Below are positions 9,338 to 18,985 of a DNA stretch of 40,253 nt, one piece after another; positions within the stretch are counted from its first letter, which is position 1; the number at the start of each line of letters is the position of its first letter. The translations under genes and the position numbers were made by a program. The stretch covers positions 1 through 40,253 of the forward strand of contig CAICTM010000994.1 in NCBI GenBank assembly GCA_903772945.1. The letters are read 5' to 3'. The notes below the pieces were generated by a model that did no database searches, was not told where the DNA came from, and saw only the letters and a program-made list of their open reading frames with translations. This DNA is from Seminavis robusta. Lineage: Eukaryota; Bacillariophyta; Bacillariophyceae; Naviculales; Naviculaceae.

Positions 9338-11683
9338 CGATGATATCTACCGTACGGCATCGAAACATTCCATGCGCATCGTGTGCCATGGCCAATCTTT
9401 CGGCGATCACACAAACATCTCGGGCGCAGGAGACCAATGAGATAAACAAATGGAGTGAGCGTCGAATGATGATTGAATCGAATGAATTGAATCGAATAGA
9501 ATGGATTCGAATATTTCGAATTATGCGATGAAATCGGTACGTAGACCGGGCGGGCTTGTGGGTCACACTTACTTTAAAACACTGGAGGAAAGTTCCCCAC
9601 AGGCTTCTTCTCCGGTACATGACATGTATTTATTTATTTATGTAGTACTGTATCAGTACTGTACGTGTGGTACGGAATGACAGGTACTTAGAGAGTGAGT
9701 CTTGCAGCCACATTGTTCACTTAAGTCATACGTACCCTTTCTTTCACGAACATCCTTCTGGGAACAACAAATCCGCAACCGCTACGGCAACTTTGCATGG
9801 CTTTGCTGCGCAGTACCGCTGCTTCACGCTCAAAAATGGAAGGGAACGTTGAATGGGATGCAACGATGCAACTACACGAACATGTACAGGGCCGGTAAGA
9901 TAGATCCGGACCTCAGGAACACAATCAATTGTCTGAAAGGCTGAAAGAATGTTATAGTGAGAAAGAATGGCAAATGCAGTATGCAGGAGTGTGTCGCGGT
10001 GTCGAGTTTTTTGGTACCGTACTGGATGTAGCTGCCATTTGATCAGATTTAAGACCCTTTTTCCAAGGAAACACGTCTGCAAAGCTCGTGTCACATACAT
10101 CTGCGTTTCTAACAATGGCATCTATCTGAAACATCAGGAACACAATTTCCAACGGTACAACGGTACATGCAACACTTAGAGGGAGTCTTGACAGGGTGTT
10201 CACATCCCATTCCGAACCTCAATGAACACTTCCCGTTGGTGAATCCGTGAGTCGGATTGAGTCTTGCTGCCCAATGAAGCCTTGTGGCCTTGTTGTGTAG
10301 CTGGCGGTTTTGCTATCGTAATCATTTCTTACCGGTACGCTACGACCAAAAATGTCAATGACTTGATGTTCGTTACCGGGCATCTCTGATGCAGGTCAAC
10401 CATTCGCAACAGTTAACATTTTCTGTATAGAGCTTTCTGTACAAACAAAACATAGGTGCAAGCTTTAACTCCAGTTTAGAGATCAGTCAATCAACCCCCC
10501 TTTTAGATTTCACACCCCCTGCTGCTGGACTTTGGGCTTCAGGATCGGCTGAAGAAACTGGACTATGGTATTCTACAAAGACGCCCTGACTTGGCTTGGA
10601 TCCGGTACCATAATATGGATAAGGACTTCTCCCAAGAGTAATAAGAAATACCATAGTCTGACACCATGGTCATTGTACCGGTACCTACCATGAAATTGAT
10701 TGAGATTCGCTCAGTTCTCTTGGCAATAGGAAAACAAATCGATTTCATTTCTGATCCCAGCAACTTGGAAGGAAGAAGAGCAGTTGACCCAAGTGCCAAC
10801 AAGTTTGAGAAGATGTTCTTCCTGGCCTGATCATCCCTCATCACTCACTATGATAAGAATATTCTCGACCAAAACAGCCAGAGTTTGCTATTAAAAGGTA
10901 CATGATGTACGACTGTACCAGTTTATGTAGTTTTGGGGTAGCATCTTCTTCGATTTCATCCCTTTTTAGTCACATTTAGTTCTCCAATAACCAGCGTCTA
11001 AATAATCCTCTCAACTGGCACTAGAGTCTATGAGACCCGAGTCAACAACAACACTGGTTTATGTCACTCGTGACTTGGCTTCCTAATCATGATATTTAGT
11101 ATAGGAATTGACTACTGTTTCTGGCTAAGTAGCCGGCCTGACTAGTTCAAAGTCAGCTTTGAGGCCAGGACAGAAAAAGGCCAGGTTCGCCAGCGATTGT
11201 ACTATTTTGGTGATAGTATTTTGGCGCCTGTGCTAGAATGATGATACCCCTTATACGTTGCTTGAACGAAAACCGGTAGCGGTCCGCTAGCAGCCGTTCG
11301 CTCCCGATTGCCAGGTAGTTACCGGTAGATGTGAGATAACACCATGCATTCTTTCGTCTGAATGGAGCCTTGCTCTTTGTGTTGTGTCTCAAAGCGGTAT
11401 CATAGGTAGCAGCGAGAGGCATCTCTTTTTGTTACTCTGCTTGGATTCCAAGCTAGCTAGCAAGGTAACTTGGTGCTGGTTGCATCCGTTCATTCACAAA
11501 AAGTGCATCGTGCTGAAGCTCGATCATCAACACACGGAAGCATTAGAAGTAAGTGTATTCGCCGATAGCAGTCCATTATCCAGACAAACAAAGAAACCAA
11601 AGACAGATAGGAAGAAGTTAAGGGCTCGTATTCTCACCATTCCCATTCCACATTCATTCTCAGATACCCTCAGATACCTCAAA
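9338..11683. other. Long gene-free interval between two divergent paralogues
   Basis: About 2.3 kb without a supported gene. It separates the head-to-head starts at 9337 (minus) and 11684 (plus), so it must contain both promoters. Positions 9470-9530 are a degenerate run of GAATC/GAATT units close to the left gene's start. Short TACCGGTAC-type repeats occur near 9650, 10330, 10670 and 11330. A 92-codon minus-strand frame begins at an ATG at 10841 but has no recognisable content. The frame upstream of 11684 begins at 11384 but looks like 5' untranslated sequence. Confidence 0.5.
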
Positions 11684-12868
11684 ATGATGCAATTAAGACC
11701 GCTCCTTTCGCTGCTTTTGGTGCCTGTCGTCGCGGCACATGGCAACCTTCGTTCTCCAGAACGACGTAACCTCCAATCCATTTCCCTGGCATCCAACCAG
11801 ATCGCCTTCAACTGTCAGTATGACATGCAACTCTCTGACAATGGCGAGACCAGTGGCGTCTCCTCCTCCCCCGATGACAACAATTCATTCACGACTGCTG
11901 CCTACGGCTGGATCCAGAATGCCATCTCGGCCGCCCAAGGGGCACAGTCGACCACTGGAGAGGCCGCTTGGTCGTACGATTCCATGGCAAACACAATCCG
12001 ATACACGGTCTTTTACACCCCTGTCCAACACGTCATGTCTGTGCAGTACATTGTGGACTTCAACGAACTCGTCGCCCCAACTGACGAAGTTGGTTGGGTC
12101 GCCGCCATGAACAGCAATCTTGATACCGGCAACCTGCTCAGCGCTACTTCCGGCATCAGTGGAATCTTCCGTTTCTTGTCCTCTGTGGAAAACGTTCAAT
12201 GCGAACACGTTGCCGCTTCGGCCGGGTCTCGTATTGTCTTTGAGGAAGCCTACGTCTTGCCATTCCGTCTGAACTGGGCCTTCAACACCTCCAACCAGCT
12301 TGCTCCTCCCGGAGAATTCCAGGCTGCCGTCAACGCCACCGAGAAGTGGATCGCCGAGAACTGGGAGAACACGTACGGAGTCATGACCACCTGGAGGAAC
12401 CGCAATGAACTCCAGAACGTGGACATCTTCCAACGATACACTGCCTTTTCTCAAAGCAGTGCAGAAAGTGGCCTCAATCGTTACCAGCAACAGTTGGGCC
12501 TCTACGTCCAACTTGTGGTGGGTGCCAACAACATCACCGATGTCCCCACGGTCTCTTCCTACTTGGAGACCTTGCAACTGACGTACCCTCTCGGAGACTT
12601 TGTCACCGAACTGAACAATTTCATGAACGAGTACTTGCAACCCGGTATTCGCATCTTGCCCGGAACTCAGCAGTCGTACGCTGTGATCCCTACCTTTGAA
12701 GTGAGCAACATTAACGATTCTGGATCTCGTACCGGACCCGCCGACGATGTCTTTTACACCGACTACGCCTCCGTGTCGGTGGATCTGAACCAGGCTGCTC
12801 TTGACGCGGCTCGTGCAAACGCCGGATACGGAGCCGGCAATGGCGTTGGAGTCGGCAATGGCGTTTAA
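11684..12868 (+). CDS. Secreted protein with two copies of the domain found in the neighbouring divergent gene
   Basis: Protein of 394 aa. The open frame runs back to 11384, but the ATG at 11684 is immediately followed by a signal peptide (MMQLRPLLSLLLVPVVAAHG), which fixes the start; 100 upstream codons are probably leader. Two domain copies lie at about residues 40-170 and 192-335. The second is clearly related to the units of the 7625-9337 gene: LPFRLNWAF, a glycosylation sequon, WIAENW, a DVPTVSSYLE turn, an FVTELNNFMNEYL helix and an aromatic SYAV end. The C-terminus is a short Gly/Asn/Val repeat (GAGNGVGVGNGV). No catalytic motif is recognised. C44 and C173 could form a disulphide. Likely extracellular; function unknown. 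Confidence 0.75.
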   Translation: MMQLRPLLSLLLVPVVAAHGNLRSPERRNLQSISLASNQIAFNCQYDMQLSDNGETSGVSSSPDDNNSFTTAAYGWIQNAISAAQGAQSTTGEAAWSYDSMANTIRYTVFYTPVQHVMSVQYIVDFNELVAPTDEVGWVAAMNSNLDTGNLLSATSGISGIFRFLSSVENVQCEHVAASAGSRIVFEEAYVLPFRLNWAFNTSNQLAPPGEFQAAVNATEKWIAENWENTYGVMTTWRNRNELQNVDIFQRYTAFSQSSAESGLNRYQQQLGLYVQLVVGANNITDVPTVSSYLETLQLTYPLGDFVTELNNFMNEYLQPGIRILPGTQQSYAVIPTFEVSNINDSGSRTGPADDVFYTDYASVSVDLNQAALDAARANAGYGAGNGVGVGNGV

Positions 12869-13544
12869 GCGTGCGAGTGAATGTATAGGTTGCACGACGG
12901 AACATGCAAAAAAGGCGTGGCGGCAACTCGGTTAACTAACACACAAGAAGGAAGAGCACACTGGCTGCAATGTCTTTTTCTCTCTCTTTACATATGTTCT
13001 TCTACACTACATGATAATCATATTTAAAAGATCTTGAAACTATCCTTGTCTAGGCACAGTCTGAGCTAGCCACAGAGGAGACGAGGTGCGGTTGGGTTCC
13101 CTGTGCTTGATTGTGTACCTGGGCTTGACGCCGAACCTTAGCTACCAGTAGCAGTTAGGCACGCCGACAACGTCCCATATCCTAGTAGCCAATGGATGCC
13201 TACCGGTAGCTAGACTAGCTAGTAATAGCCGGCAAGCAGTCGTGCCAAACGCGACAAGCCTAAGGGAGTTCTGCTAGCAGTTGGGGGAGGCAGCTTCCCA
13301 GTCGTACCAGCTCAAGAGTAACCACAGGCTAGCGGCCCACTCATCAAAGGCTCCCTAGTCTACTAGCAGGAGCAAGCTTTCGTCTTTCAGAGCCGAAGCT
13401 TGTACGTTGGGCTGTGCTGTGCTGTGGATAGATAGCAAGAAGGTATTGACCAGTCTTCACTGTGGGAGCGAGTTGTGCAACCTACAAGATATTCGTTATG
13501 TTTGTTGTTATTACTACTAGCTAGCTGGCCAGTCGGCCTGTTGT
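12869..13544. other. Gene-free interval between convergent genes
   Basis: This stretch holds the 3' flanks of the secreted-protein gene (plus) and the small plastid-membrane-protein gene (minus). Nothing coding is supported. CTAG-containing motifs are frequent (13200-13230, 13355-13370, 13510-13530), with ctactagctagctggc just beyond the 3' end of the minus-strand gene. Confidence 0.6.
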
Positions 13545-14014
13545 TTAGTTGCCCCCTCCAGGCAGATAGAGCTCGCCATTGAGGTACAACCGCAGCGTTT
13601 CGTAGGCGTAAAGGCCCCCAAATCCCACCACAGACACCAATGTAAAGATGGGGATGAACAAGTCTCGTTCTGGTTCTTCGGCAGATTGTACGGCTGCTGG
13701 CTGCGGTGGCTCTGGAACGTCTGACACATCTCCCCACCCGTCATCCTCTTCTGTTGGTAGCGAGCTAGAATCATTGCCGTTGCCCTCGTCTTGCTGGGCT
13801 TGCAGTACATGTAGTAGTGGCGGTGTCAGTTGCCACAGCAGACTAGGAGGGAGCGCTTGACTGCGTAAGGCGAGATCCCTCTGGCTGTTCTGGGCCTTGA
13901 TGGCGTCCATGCGGCAACACTGCTGTCCGCCACAATCAAAAGAAGGGCAACACAGCAAAGAAGAAAGTCCAGCATCTTGATGGTCGTCGCTCGGGGCAGC
14001 GTCTCGTTGCTCAT
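13545..14014 (-). CDS. Small probable plastid membrane protein with one short intron
   Basis: Two minus-strand frames overlap here. One begins at ATG 14014 or, better, 13975 and encodes a signal peptide (MLDFLLCCVALLLIVADSSV) followed by AAW-TPSRPRTARG. That pattern, with Trp at the cleavage site and an Arg/Ser/Pro-rich stretch, matches a diatom plastid presequence. The other frame ends at 13545 with an acidic linker and one membrane span (LFIPIFTLVSVVGFGGLYAY), then ETLRLYLNGELYLPGGGN. A GT-AG intron at 13843-13794 (50 nt) or 13861-13794 (68 nt) joins them in frame. With the 50-nt intron and the 13975 start the product is 126 aa. I infer a thylakoid or plastid-envelope protein but recognise no family. 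The alternative is a single-exon 159-aa protein from ATG 14024, which loses the targeting peptide. Confidence 0.55.
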
Positions 14015-14024
14015 TGCAGCTCAT

Positions 14025-15056
14025 TGCACAACTTGCCGTACGTAAGAGTTTTCGGAGACCATTTCGTCAGAGTGACAGGCGAATCGATTGAAGATTCGAA
14101 TAATTTTCGATTTTGTAGTTCGAACGTGGAGCGTGGAAAACGCAAACCGGAAGGTGAACGATCTTTGGATTGCCTTGACATGTCCTGCTTTTGAGCCACC
14201 TCTGCATCGTCCCTTGCACTCACCTCCTAGTACCCAGGAGGGCGCTTGGCAGTCAGTTTACTGCTGCAATTTACAATCTGAGGATGAGCGTACCTGGCAT
14301 GTGGGCGGACATGATTGCCTCTTGGCGGTTGTTCCTTCCGATGTTGAACTCGTCTTGGCACCGTATCTAGTGACACGCGATACGCTGGACGAAGCGAAAC
14401 GGAGAGAATTGTTGGGGGCATCCTAGTCATCGCAGTCCACATGTGGCTAGAGAAACATGTTCCAGCGCTTAATTAAGCCCACGATACCAGGTACCGTAGT
14501 ACAGTATGAAGCCTCGGTGGGGCCATTTTGCTTGCTCATATCAGTAGCCTGAGGAAGGAGTCCTGTCCAGTTCCCATCGTACTGATTCGATTCGATTCGA
14601 TTCAATTCGCTGCATCGGGCTGTGGAAGAAATCTGCCTTCGCTTGGGAGTCAATTCCCATAAAATGAGCAGATGAGGCTCTACATGCTCTGGTAACACCA
14701 CTTATTAGTAAGCTTGTGTCCCATGCCATGTCACAGCAAGAACTTGCTTGCTTTGAGGTTTTTCACCTCATTATCTTGACAAATATCGTTGTAACGATTG
14801 TGTTGTTGTTTGAATCTCGTACCGATACGATGATCACATTTTCAACTAGACTAGCTAGTCTACATGTATGCATACATGTACCGGTACATGTACATGTACA
14901 CGAACTCTGCATACCGGTAGTTGCACCGGTACTGTACTTTTGTACCATTGTATTAGCCATGCACCACTAAAACAACACCGGTTTACGAAACATTAAATCT
15001 CTGAGCAGCCAATTCGCTCCAAAGAGAGGCAAAGAAAAGTAATCCCCAATTGAGGC
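14025..15056. other. Gene-free interval upstream of the multicopper oxidase
   Basis: No supported gene; the plus-strand frame at 14088-14426 starts only at TTG. A GATTC-type short repeat lies at 14584-14612 (gattcgattcgattcgattc). Positions 14855-14935 are rich in TACATG/GTACCGG palindromic units. The promoter of the oxidase starting at 15057 must lie at the right end. Confidence 0.5.
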
Positions 15057-17288
15057 ATGATGTGTCGACAACGATGGCTTTTGGTGGCCACCTTCCTCTC
15101 CATGGTATCCTCGTGGAATGTGGCTGCCGAGCAAAATACACTGCGAGGAGGACCGTCAAATCAGAATCTTGTGGACCAAGAAGAAGCTGGATTCTGGGAC
15201 CGCTTTTTACTCGCAAGCTCGACAAGCATGGCTGCTCCGATTCCGCCTGGCACTGACTCCGTGGAGCCCCCGCTGACTGTATCTTTCCCCACACCCTTTG
15301 ATCCACAACCCACATTGACAAGCAGCAACGGCAAGCTGGAAGTGACGCTCCATATGGGTCCTACAGGGGAAGCTTTTGGTACTCCCAACTTTGTATCCAC
15401 TCAAGCCGAAGGAGGAGGCTTTGAAGCCAATGTCCTAGGATACAGTGGTTGTTACTCAAATGGAGAGCGGTGTCAAGATAGCAGCATTCAAATGGGGGGA
15501 CCAACCCTTCGTGTCAAGCCAGGAGATGACCTCATCATTCATCTCTACAATGACATGCCTGCCGAAAAATGTAAAACGTCCGGTAATATTGGCTTTTGGA
15601 ATGAATTTCATCAGGCACCCAACACAAATCTACATGTCCACGGGCTCTTTGTTCCTAACAGCGAGAACAACGTCCTCGATGTCATCCTGCCGGGGGAAAG
15701 TGAAACCTACAACATTCATATCCGCGAGGTACAGCAGGGAGGTACTCATTGGTATCATCCTCACGCGGAAGGATCCGTAGGAATTCAAGCGGGTGGGGGA
15801 GCCATTGGCTTTCTCATTGTCGAAGACTTGGAGGACGACATACCCCCCGAGATCGCATCCTTGCCAGAAATTAGCATGCGAATTCAACATACCGACTGGG
15901 CCTACCAATCTGGATGCCCCGTGGCGGCGAATGACTGGAGCGACAATGGAGACTGTCATGTCGACGATACCGATAAGGACAATTACGCTAAAGATTATGT
16001 CAATGCCTGCAAGACAGTTTGCTCGCAGCCCGATGCCAACTGCGGATGTCAAGATCCTGAAACGGAATGCGCCGAACCCATATTTGGCGTGCCCGCCTAC
16101 AAAGGTACCCTCTCTCAAGTTCTTACTGTCAATGGCGCCGAAAAGCCAACATTTGAGCTATACGCAGGGCAGTGGTATCATATCCGCACGGTCTACGCTC
16201 CGACGTACAAAAAGCCAATTGAACCAACCCTCAAAGGTTGCGACTTCAAGTTGCTAAGCAAGGATGGTCGGTACATGCCCATTACTCCTCGTGACATCAA
16301 GTCTGGTTACATGTTCAGCGGCTCCCGTGCTGACTTTCTTGTTCGTTGTATGGAGCCTGGACGGTACGACTTTGAATCCATCAACACGATTCCCAGCACC
16401 TACAATTGGGCTACTTGGAACGGAAGTGCCAGTGCTCTGGAAGAACCTCATCAACAGACACTGTACCAAAAACTTAGCGCCTATGCAGGAACCATGGCTA
16501 CATTTCGGGTTAAAGAGGCACCCAATAACTGGAAACCCGAAGTCTCTGAGATTCGTCCATTCCAACCCGCCCGTCCATGTTATGCTCCTGAAATGCGTAA
16601 TCTCGAAGTGGATGATAGTTATTACTTTCTACAAAGCGCATTGGTACCTCCTGATGATGTTTTGACCGAGGATGGGGAAATGTATCCCGTCTTTCGCGGC
16701 AAGTCGCCCCCCTTCGATCAAGCCACGCATGGAAGCTTTTATGCCATTCAAAATATCAACCAAACCGACACTGGTTTCCCCGGAAGGCTCAAGCCTCCCA
16801 AAGATGTTTGCTCAGGCAAAGTTACCAATGAGTATGGTGAATGTTACGGCCACCCCATTCTGGGACAAGATTTTACGTTCAACATTGGCGATATAGTTGA
16901 AGTGGACTATTATGCTCCCCAGATTCATCCTCTGCACATTCATGTTTTTGGGTATCAAATAACTAGACTTCCCGAATTTTCCGTCGCCACTGACTATTTT
17001 CAAGTCGGTGATTATCATGACAACTTGGTGGTGCCTATCTCAGGTAGTTTCACCGACAGAGAAGCGGCCAGCAATCCCCGCGAACCTCCTGAATACGGCA
17101 AGGTCGTCTTTCGACAGCATATATATGCGTTGGAAACGGACGTTGTGGTTCACTGTCACTTTTATCGGCACAGCGACCGCGGTATGGTCGCTTTGGGCAA
17201 TACCAAAGGTGCTGTGGGCGCCTCCAGTCCGCAGGTGGAAGGAACGTGCTACCATGGACTGGACAACCGTAACTATGCATATGTCTAG
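15057..17288 (+). CDS. Secreted multicopper oxidase (laccase-like)
   Basis: Protein of 743 aa that should oxidise a substrate while reducing O2 to water. ATG at 15057 is followed by a signal peptide (LLVATFLSMVSSW, then AAEQN), so the enzyme is probably extracellular or in the secretory pathway. All four copper-binding motifs are present: HVHG (H193, H195), HWYHPH (ligands H234, H236), HPLHIH (H624, H627, H629) and HCHFYRHSDRGM (H699, C700, H701, H705, M710). The Cys-His pair and axial Met define a type 1 site; the other His residues build the type 2/3 cluster. Three cupredoxin domains fit the length, which exceeds a typical laccase of about 500-600 aa. An insertion at about 287-338 carries seven cysteines (287, 300, 318, 322, 329, 331, 338). 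The substrate cannot be read from sequence; phenolics, Fe(II) and Mn(II) are all known in the superfamily. The stop codon runs directly into a CTAGCTAGCTAG repeat. Confidence 0.9.
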   Translation: MMCRQRWLLVATFLSMVSSWNVAAEQNTLRGGPSNQNLVDQEEAGFWDRFLLASSTSMAAPIPPGTDSVEPPLTVSFPTPFDPQPTLTSSNGKLEVTLHMGPTGEAFGTPNFVSTQAEGGGFEANVLGYSGCYSNGERCQDSSIQMGGPTLRVKPGDDLIIHLYNDMPAEKCKTSGNIGFWNEFHQAPNTNLHVHGLFVPNSENNVLDVILPGESETYNIHIREVQQGGTHWYHPHAEGSVGIQAGGGAIGFLIVEDLEDDIPPEIASLPEISMRIQHTDWAYQSGCPVAANDWSDNGDCHVDDTDKDNYAKDYVNACKTVCSQPDANCGCQDPETECAEPIFGVPAYKGTLSQVLTVNGAEKPTFELYAGQWYHIRTVYAPTYKKPIEPTLKGCDFKLLSKDGRYMPITPRDIKSGYMFSGSRADFLVRCMEPGRYDFESINTIPSTYNWATWNGSASALEEPHQQTLYQKLSAYAGTMATFRVKEAPNNWKPEVSEIRPFQPARPCYAPEMRNLEVDDSYYFLQSALVPPDDVLTEDGEMYPVFRGKSPPFDQATHGSFYAIQNINQTDTGFPGRLKPPKDVCSGKVTNEYGECYGHPILGQDFTFNIGDIVEVDYYAPQIHPLHIHVFGYQITRLPEFSVATDYFQVGDYHDNLVVPISGSFTDREAASNPREPPEYGKVVFRQHIYALETDVVVHCHFYRHSDRGMVALGNTKGAVGASSPQVEGTCYHGLDNRNYAYV

Positions 17289-18322
17289 CTAGCTAGTAGA
17301 ATCATTGTATTTTCTGTGGGTCAAGTGAGATACATTTCAAGCCTTTCCTCGTCGCCCGCCTGCCTTTTAGCTGAAATGGTGTTTCGGGCACGTTGCCTTT
17401 CATCCCACGTGCACCGTATCAGGATCATTTTGACAGCTGCCAAGACCTTCAATTCGGCAGGCTCAGCCAATCCCAAACGGTGCACCCCTGCCATACCGGT
17501 AGTAGCTTGGAACCCATTCAGCTGGATCCGACGACGCAGGCACGGACCTTGTTGGCATTGCGCTAGATAGCTAGAAAGTGACTCTCGATTGCTTCCTCGA
17601 CACTCAAACCGGAAACTGTATGTACGAGATGTACCTCCCGTGACAGAGGTAGGCGATGTACACCGAACTCATCCCAGCGAGCAGAGCCCCCCCTTTTGCA
17701 AGTGAACGCCATGTACCGTATTTCTTGGGGCTCGTACCAGAATTGATACACTCTGTGGTACAGTTCAGCGGCAACGATACGATGCAACGATCGGGACAAG
17801 TACGTCCTCCCATGGGCTTGCTTTTCCAATAGTTTGGAGGCTTTGCTTTTTGATGCGCACTGTAATGTTTCCCCCCGAGGTATCGGCAGACTTGGTTTTG
17901 ACTTTTTCCTTTCCCTTTACGAGGGGTGCTCTGCAGGTGGACAGGGCACGCACGGGGATCTCGGGAGCTTTCAAGAGTTGAGCTGCGGCATCCCCGCTCG
18001 GCCAACCCAGGCTCCGTTGGCGGAGTCGGGGAATTTGGCCTCTGCAGCGAGGCCAACCGAGGCGGTACAAATCTCTCTGCTGTAGTGTCGAGCAAAAACG
18101 GAGAGCGATCACCTGCGAGACTAGACTTATCAATTTTCTTGAGTGATTATAATTTTTTAAATATTTGAATGATGTATTGTGTTTGTTGTGATGCGCCCAT
18201 ACAAGAGATACAGCAGAAGAGGTCTGCGTTACGTAGTACACATGGATTGGATGAGTGAGGTGTGTGAAGGTGGAGGATGGTAATGGGAGGGTTTGATCTG
18301 TTCTGTTGTCAGAGCGGTCGAA
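17289..18322. other. Gene-free or relic region with overlapping minus-strand frames
   Basis: No gene is firmly supported. On the minus strand three overlapping frames stay open for unusual lengths between 18241 and 17563; only one starts with an ATG (18241, stop at 17765). None has a recognised domain, though the frame ending at 17563 has a protein-like tail (GLSVEEAIESHFLAI). This could be a decayed or multi-exon gene. Two hairpins lie at 18012-18025 (CTCCG, TTGG, CGGAG) and 18035-18056 (ttggcctc, 6 nt, gaggccaa). Confidence 0.35.
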
Positions 18323-18985
18323 TTAGACATTGAGAAGAGGAGTGCTGATTTGATCTTGCTCCTCTTCTTCTTCTTCTTCGTCATCATGAATCAAGGCTTG
18401 TTCTGGAGATCCCAACAAGACCAAAGTGACGCGACACCACAAGCAGGCGACGGCGAGAATGACACAAGATTGAATGATTTGCGGACGCATGCCCAACACA
18501 ACGTTGGTGACGTTCCAACTGGTGCAGATTCCGACCAAGGCACCAACGGCAAAGCGTCCTTCCATGTAACTCAACAATTCGCACAAGACATCTTCCGCAT
18601 TCTGACGTTCCTTGGAGACGGACGCCATGAACACAATGGTGACCAAGCGACGCATCGATGACAGAATCACAATGGCAATCATGGTCGTGATGAAATTCCA
18701 CATGAGCGAAAAGAGAATCAATTCGTGGTTCGACTTGTTGAGGATCTCACGGCCCCACAGCATGACTCCCACAAACTCGGCACCCAGTGTCGACAAGTAA
18801 ATAAAGAAACCCACCAATAGACCCAACACCAAAGAGCAAGTCTTGAAACTGCTCAGCGCCGGCATGTACAGTCGTTCGTCGGCGCTACTACTGCTTGTAG
18901 TGCTTGTCGTACGACGGGTCTGCGTCGACTTGTCATCCGACATGGCAGTGTACACAACAGCGGGAGAAAGAGATTGGTGGCTCAT
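18323..18985 (-). CDS. Four-helix integral membrane protein, family unknown
   Basis: Protein of 220 aa. The frame extends upstream to a GTG at 19180, but the first good ATG is at 18985. Residues 1-45 are a Ser/Thr-rich hydrophilic N-terminus. Four hydrophobic segments follow, at about 51-77 (SLVLGLLVGFFIYLSTLGAE onwards), 89-111, 145-166 and 170-192, and a strongly acidic tail (DDEEEEEEEQ, 201-210) precedes STPLLNV. The basic loop between helices 2 and 3 (SSMRRL, SVSKERQ) suggests a cytosolic face. No transporter or channel signature is recognised. The tail combines an acidic run with a dileucine and could act in sorting (inference). Immediately 5' of the ATG are short GATTG/GAATT repeats, probably leader sequence. 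Confidence 0.7.
   Translation of the reverse strand: MSHQSLSPAVVYTAMSDDKSTQTRRTTSTTSSSSADERLYMPALSSFKTCSLVLGLLVGFFIYLSTLGAEFVGVMLWGREILNKSNHELILFSLMWNFITTMIAIVILSSMRRLVTIVFMASVSKERQNAEDVLCELLSYMEGRFAVGALVGICTSWNVTNVVLGMRPQIIQSCVILAVACLWCRVTLVLLGSPEQALIHDDEEEEEEEQDQISTPLLNV

Noticed and set aside
11885..12895. 336-aa minus-strand frame
   Set aside because: Antisense to the secreted two-domain gene, which has a clear signal peptide and paralogue.
18012..18056. Paired hairpins as a structured RNA gene
   Set aside because: Two short stems alone do not identify an RNA family, and no tRNA or snRNA features are present.
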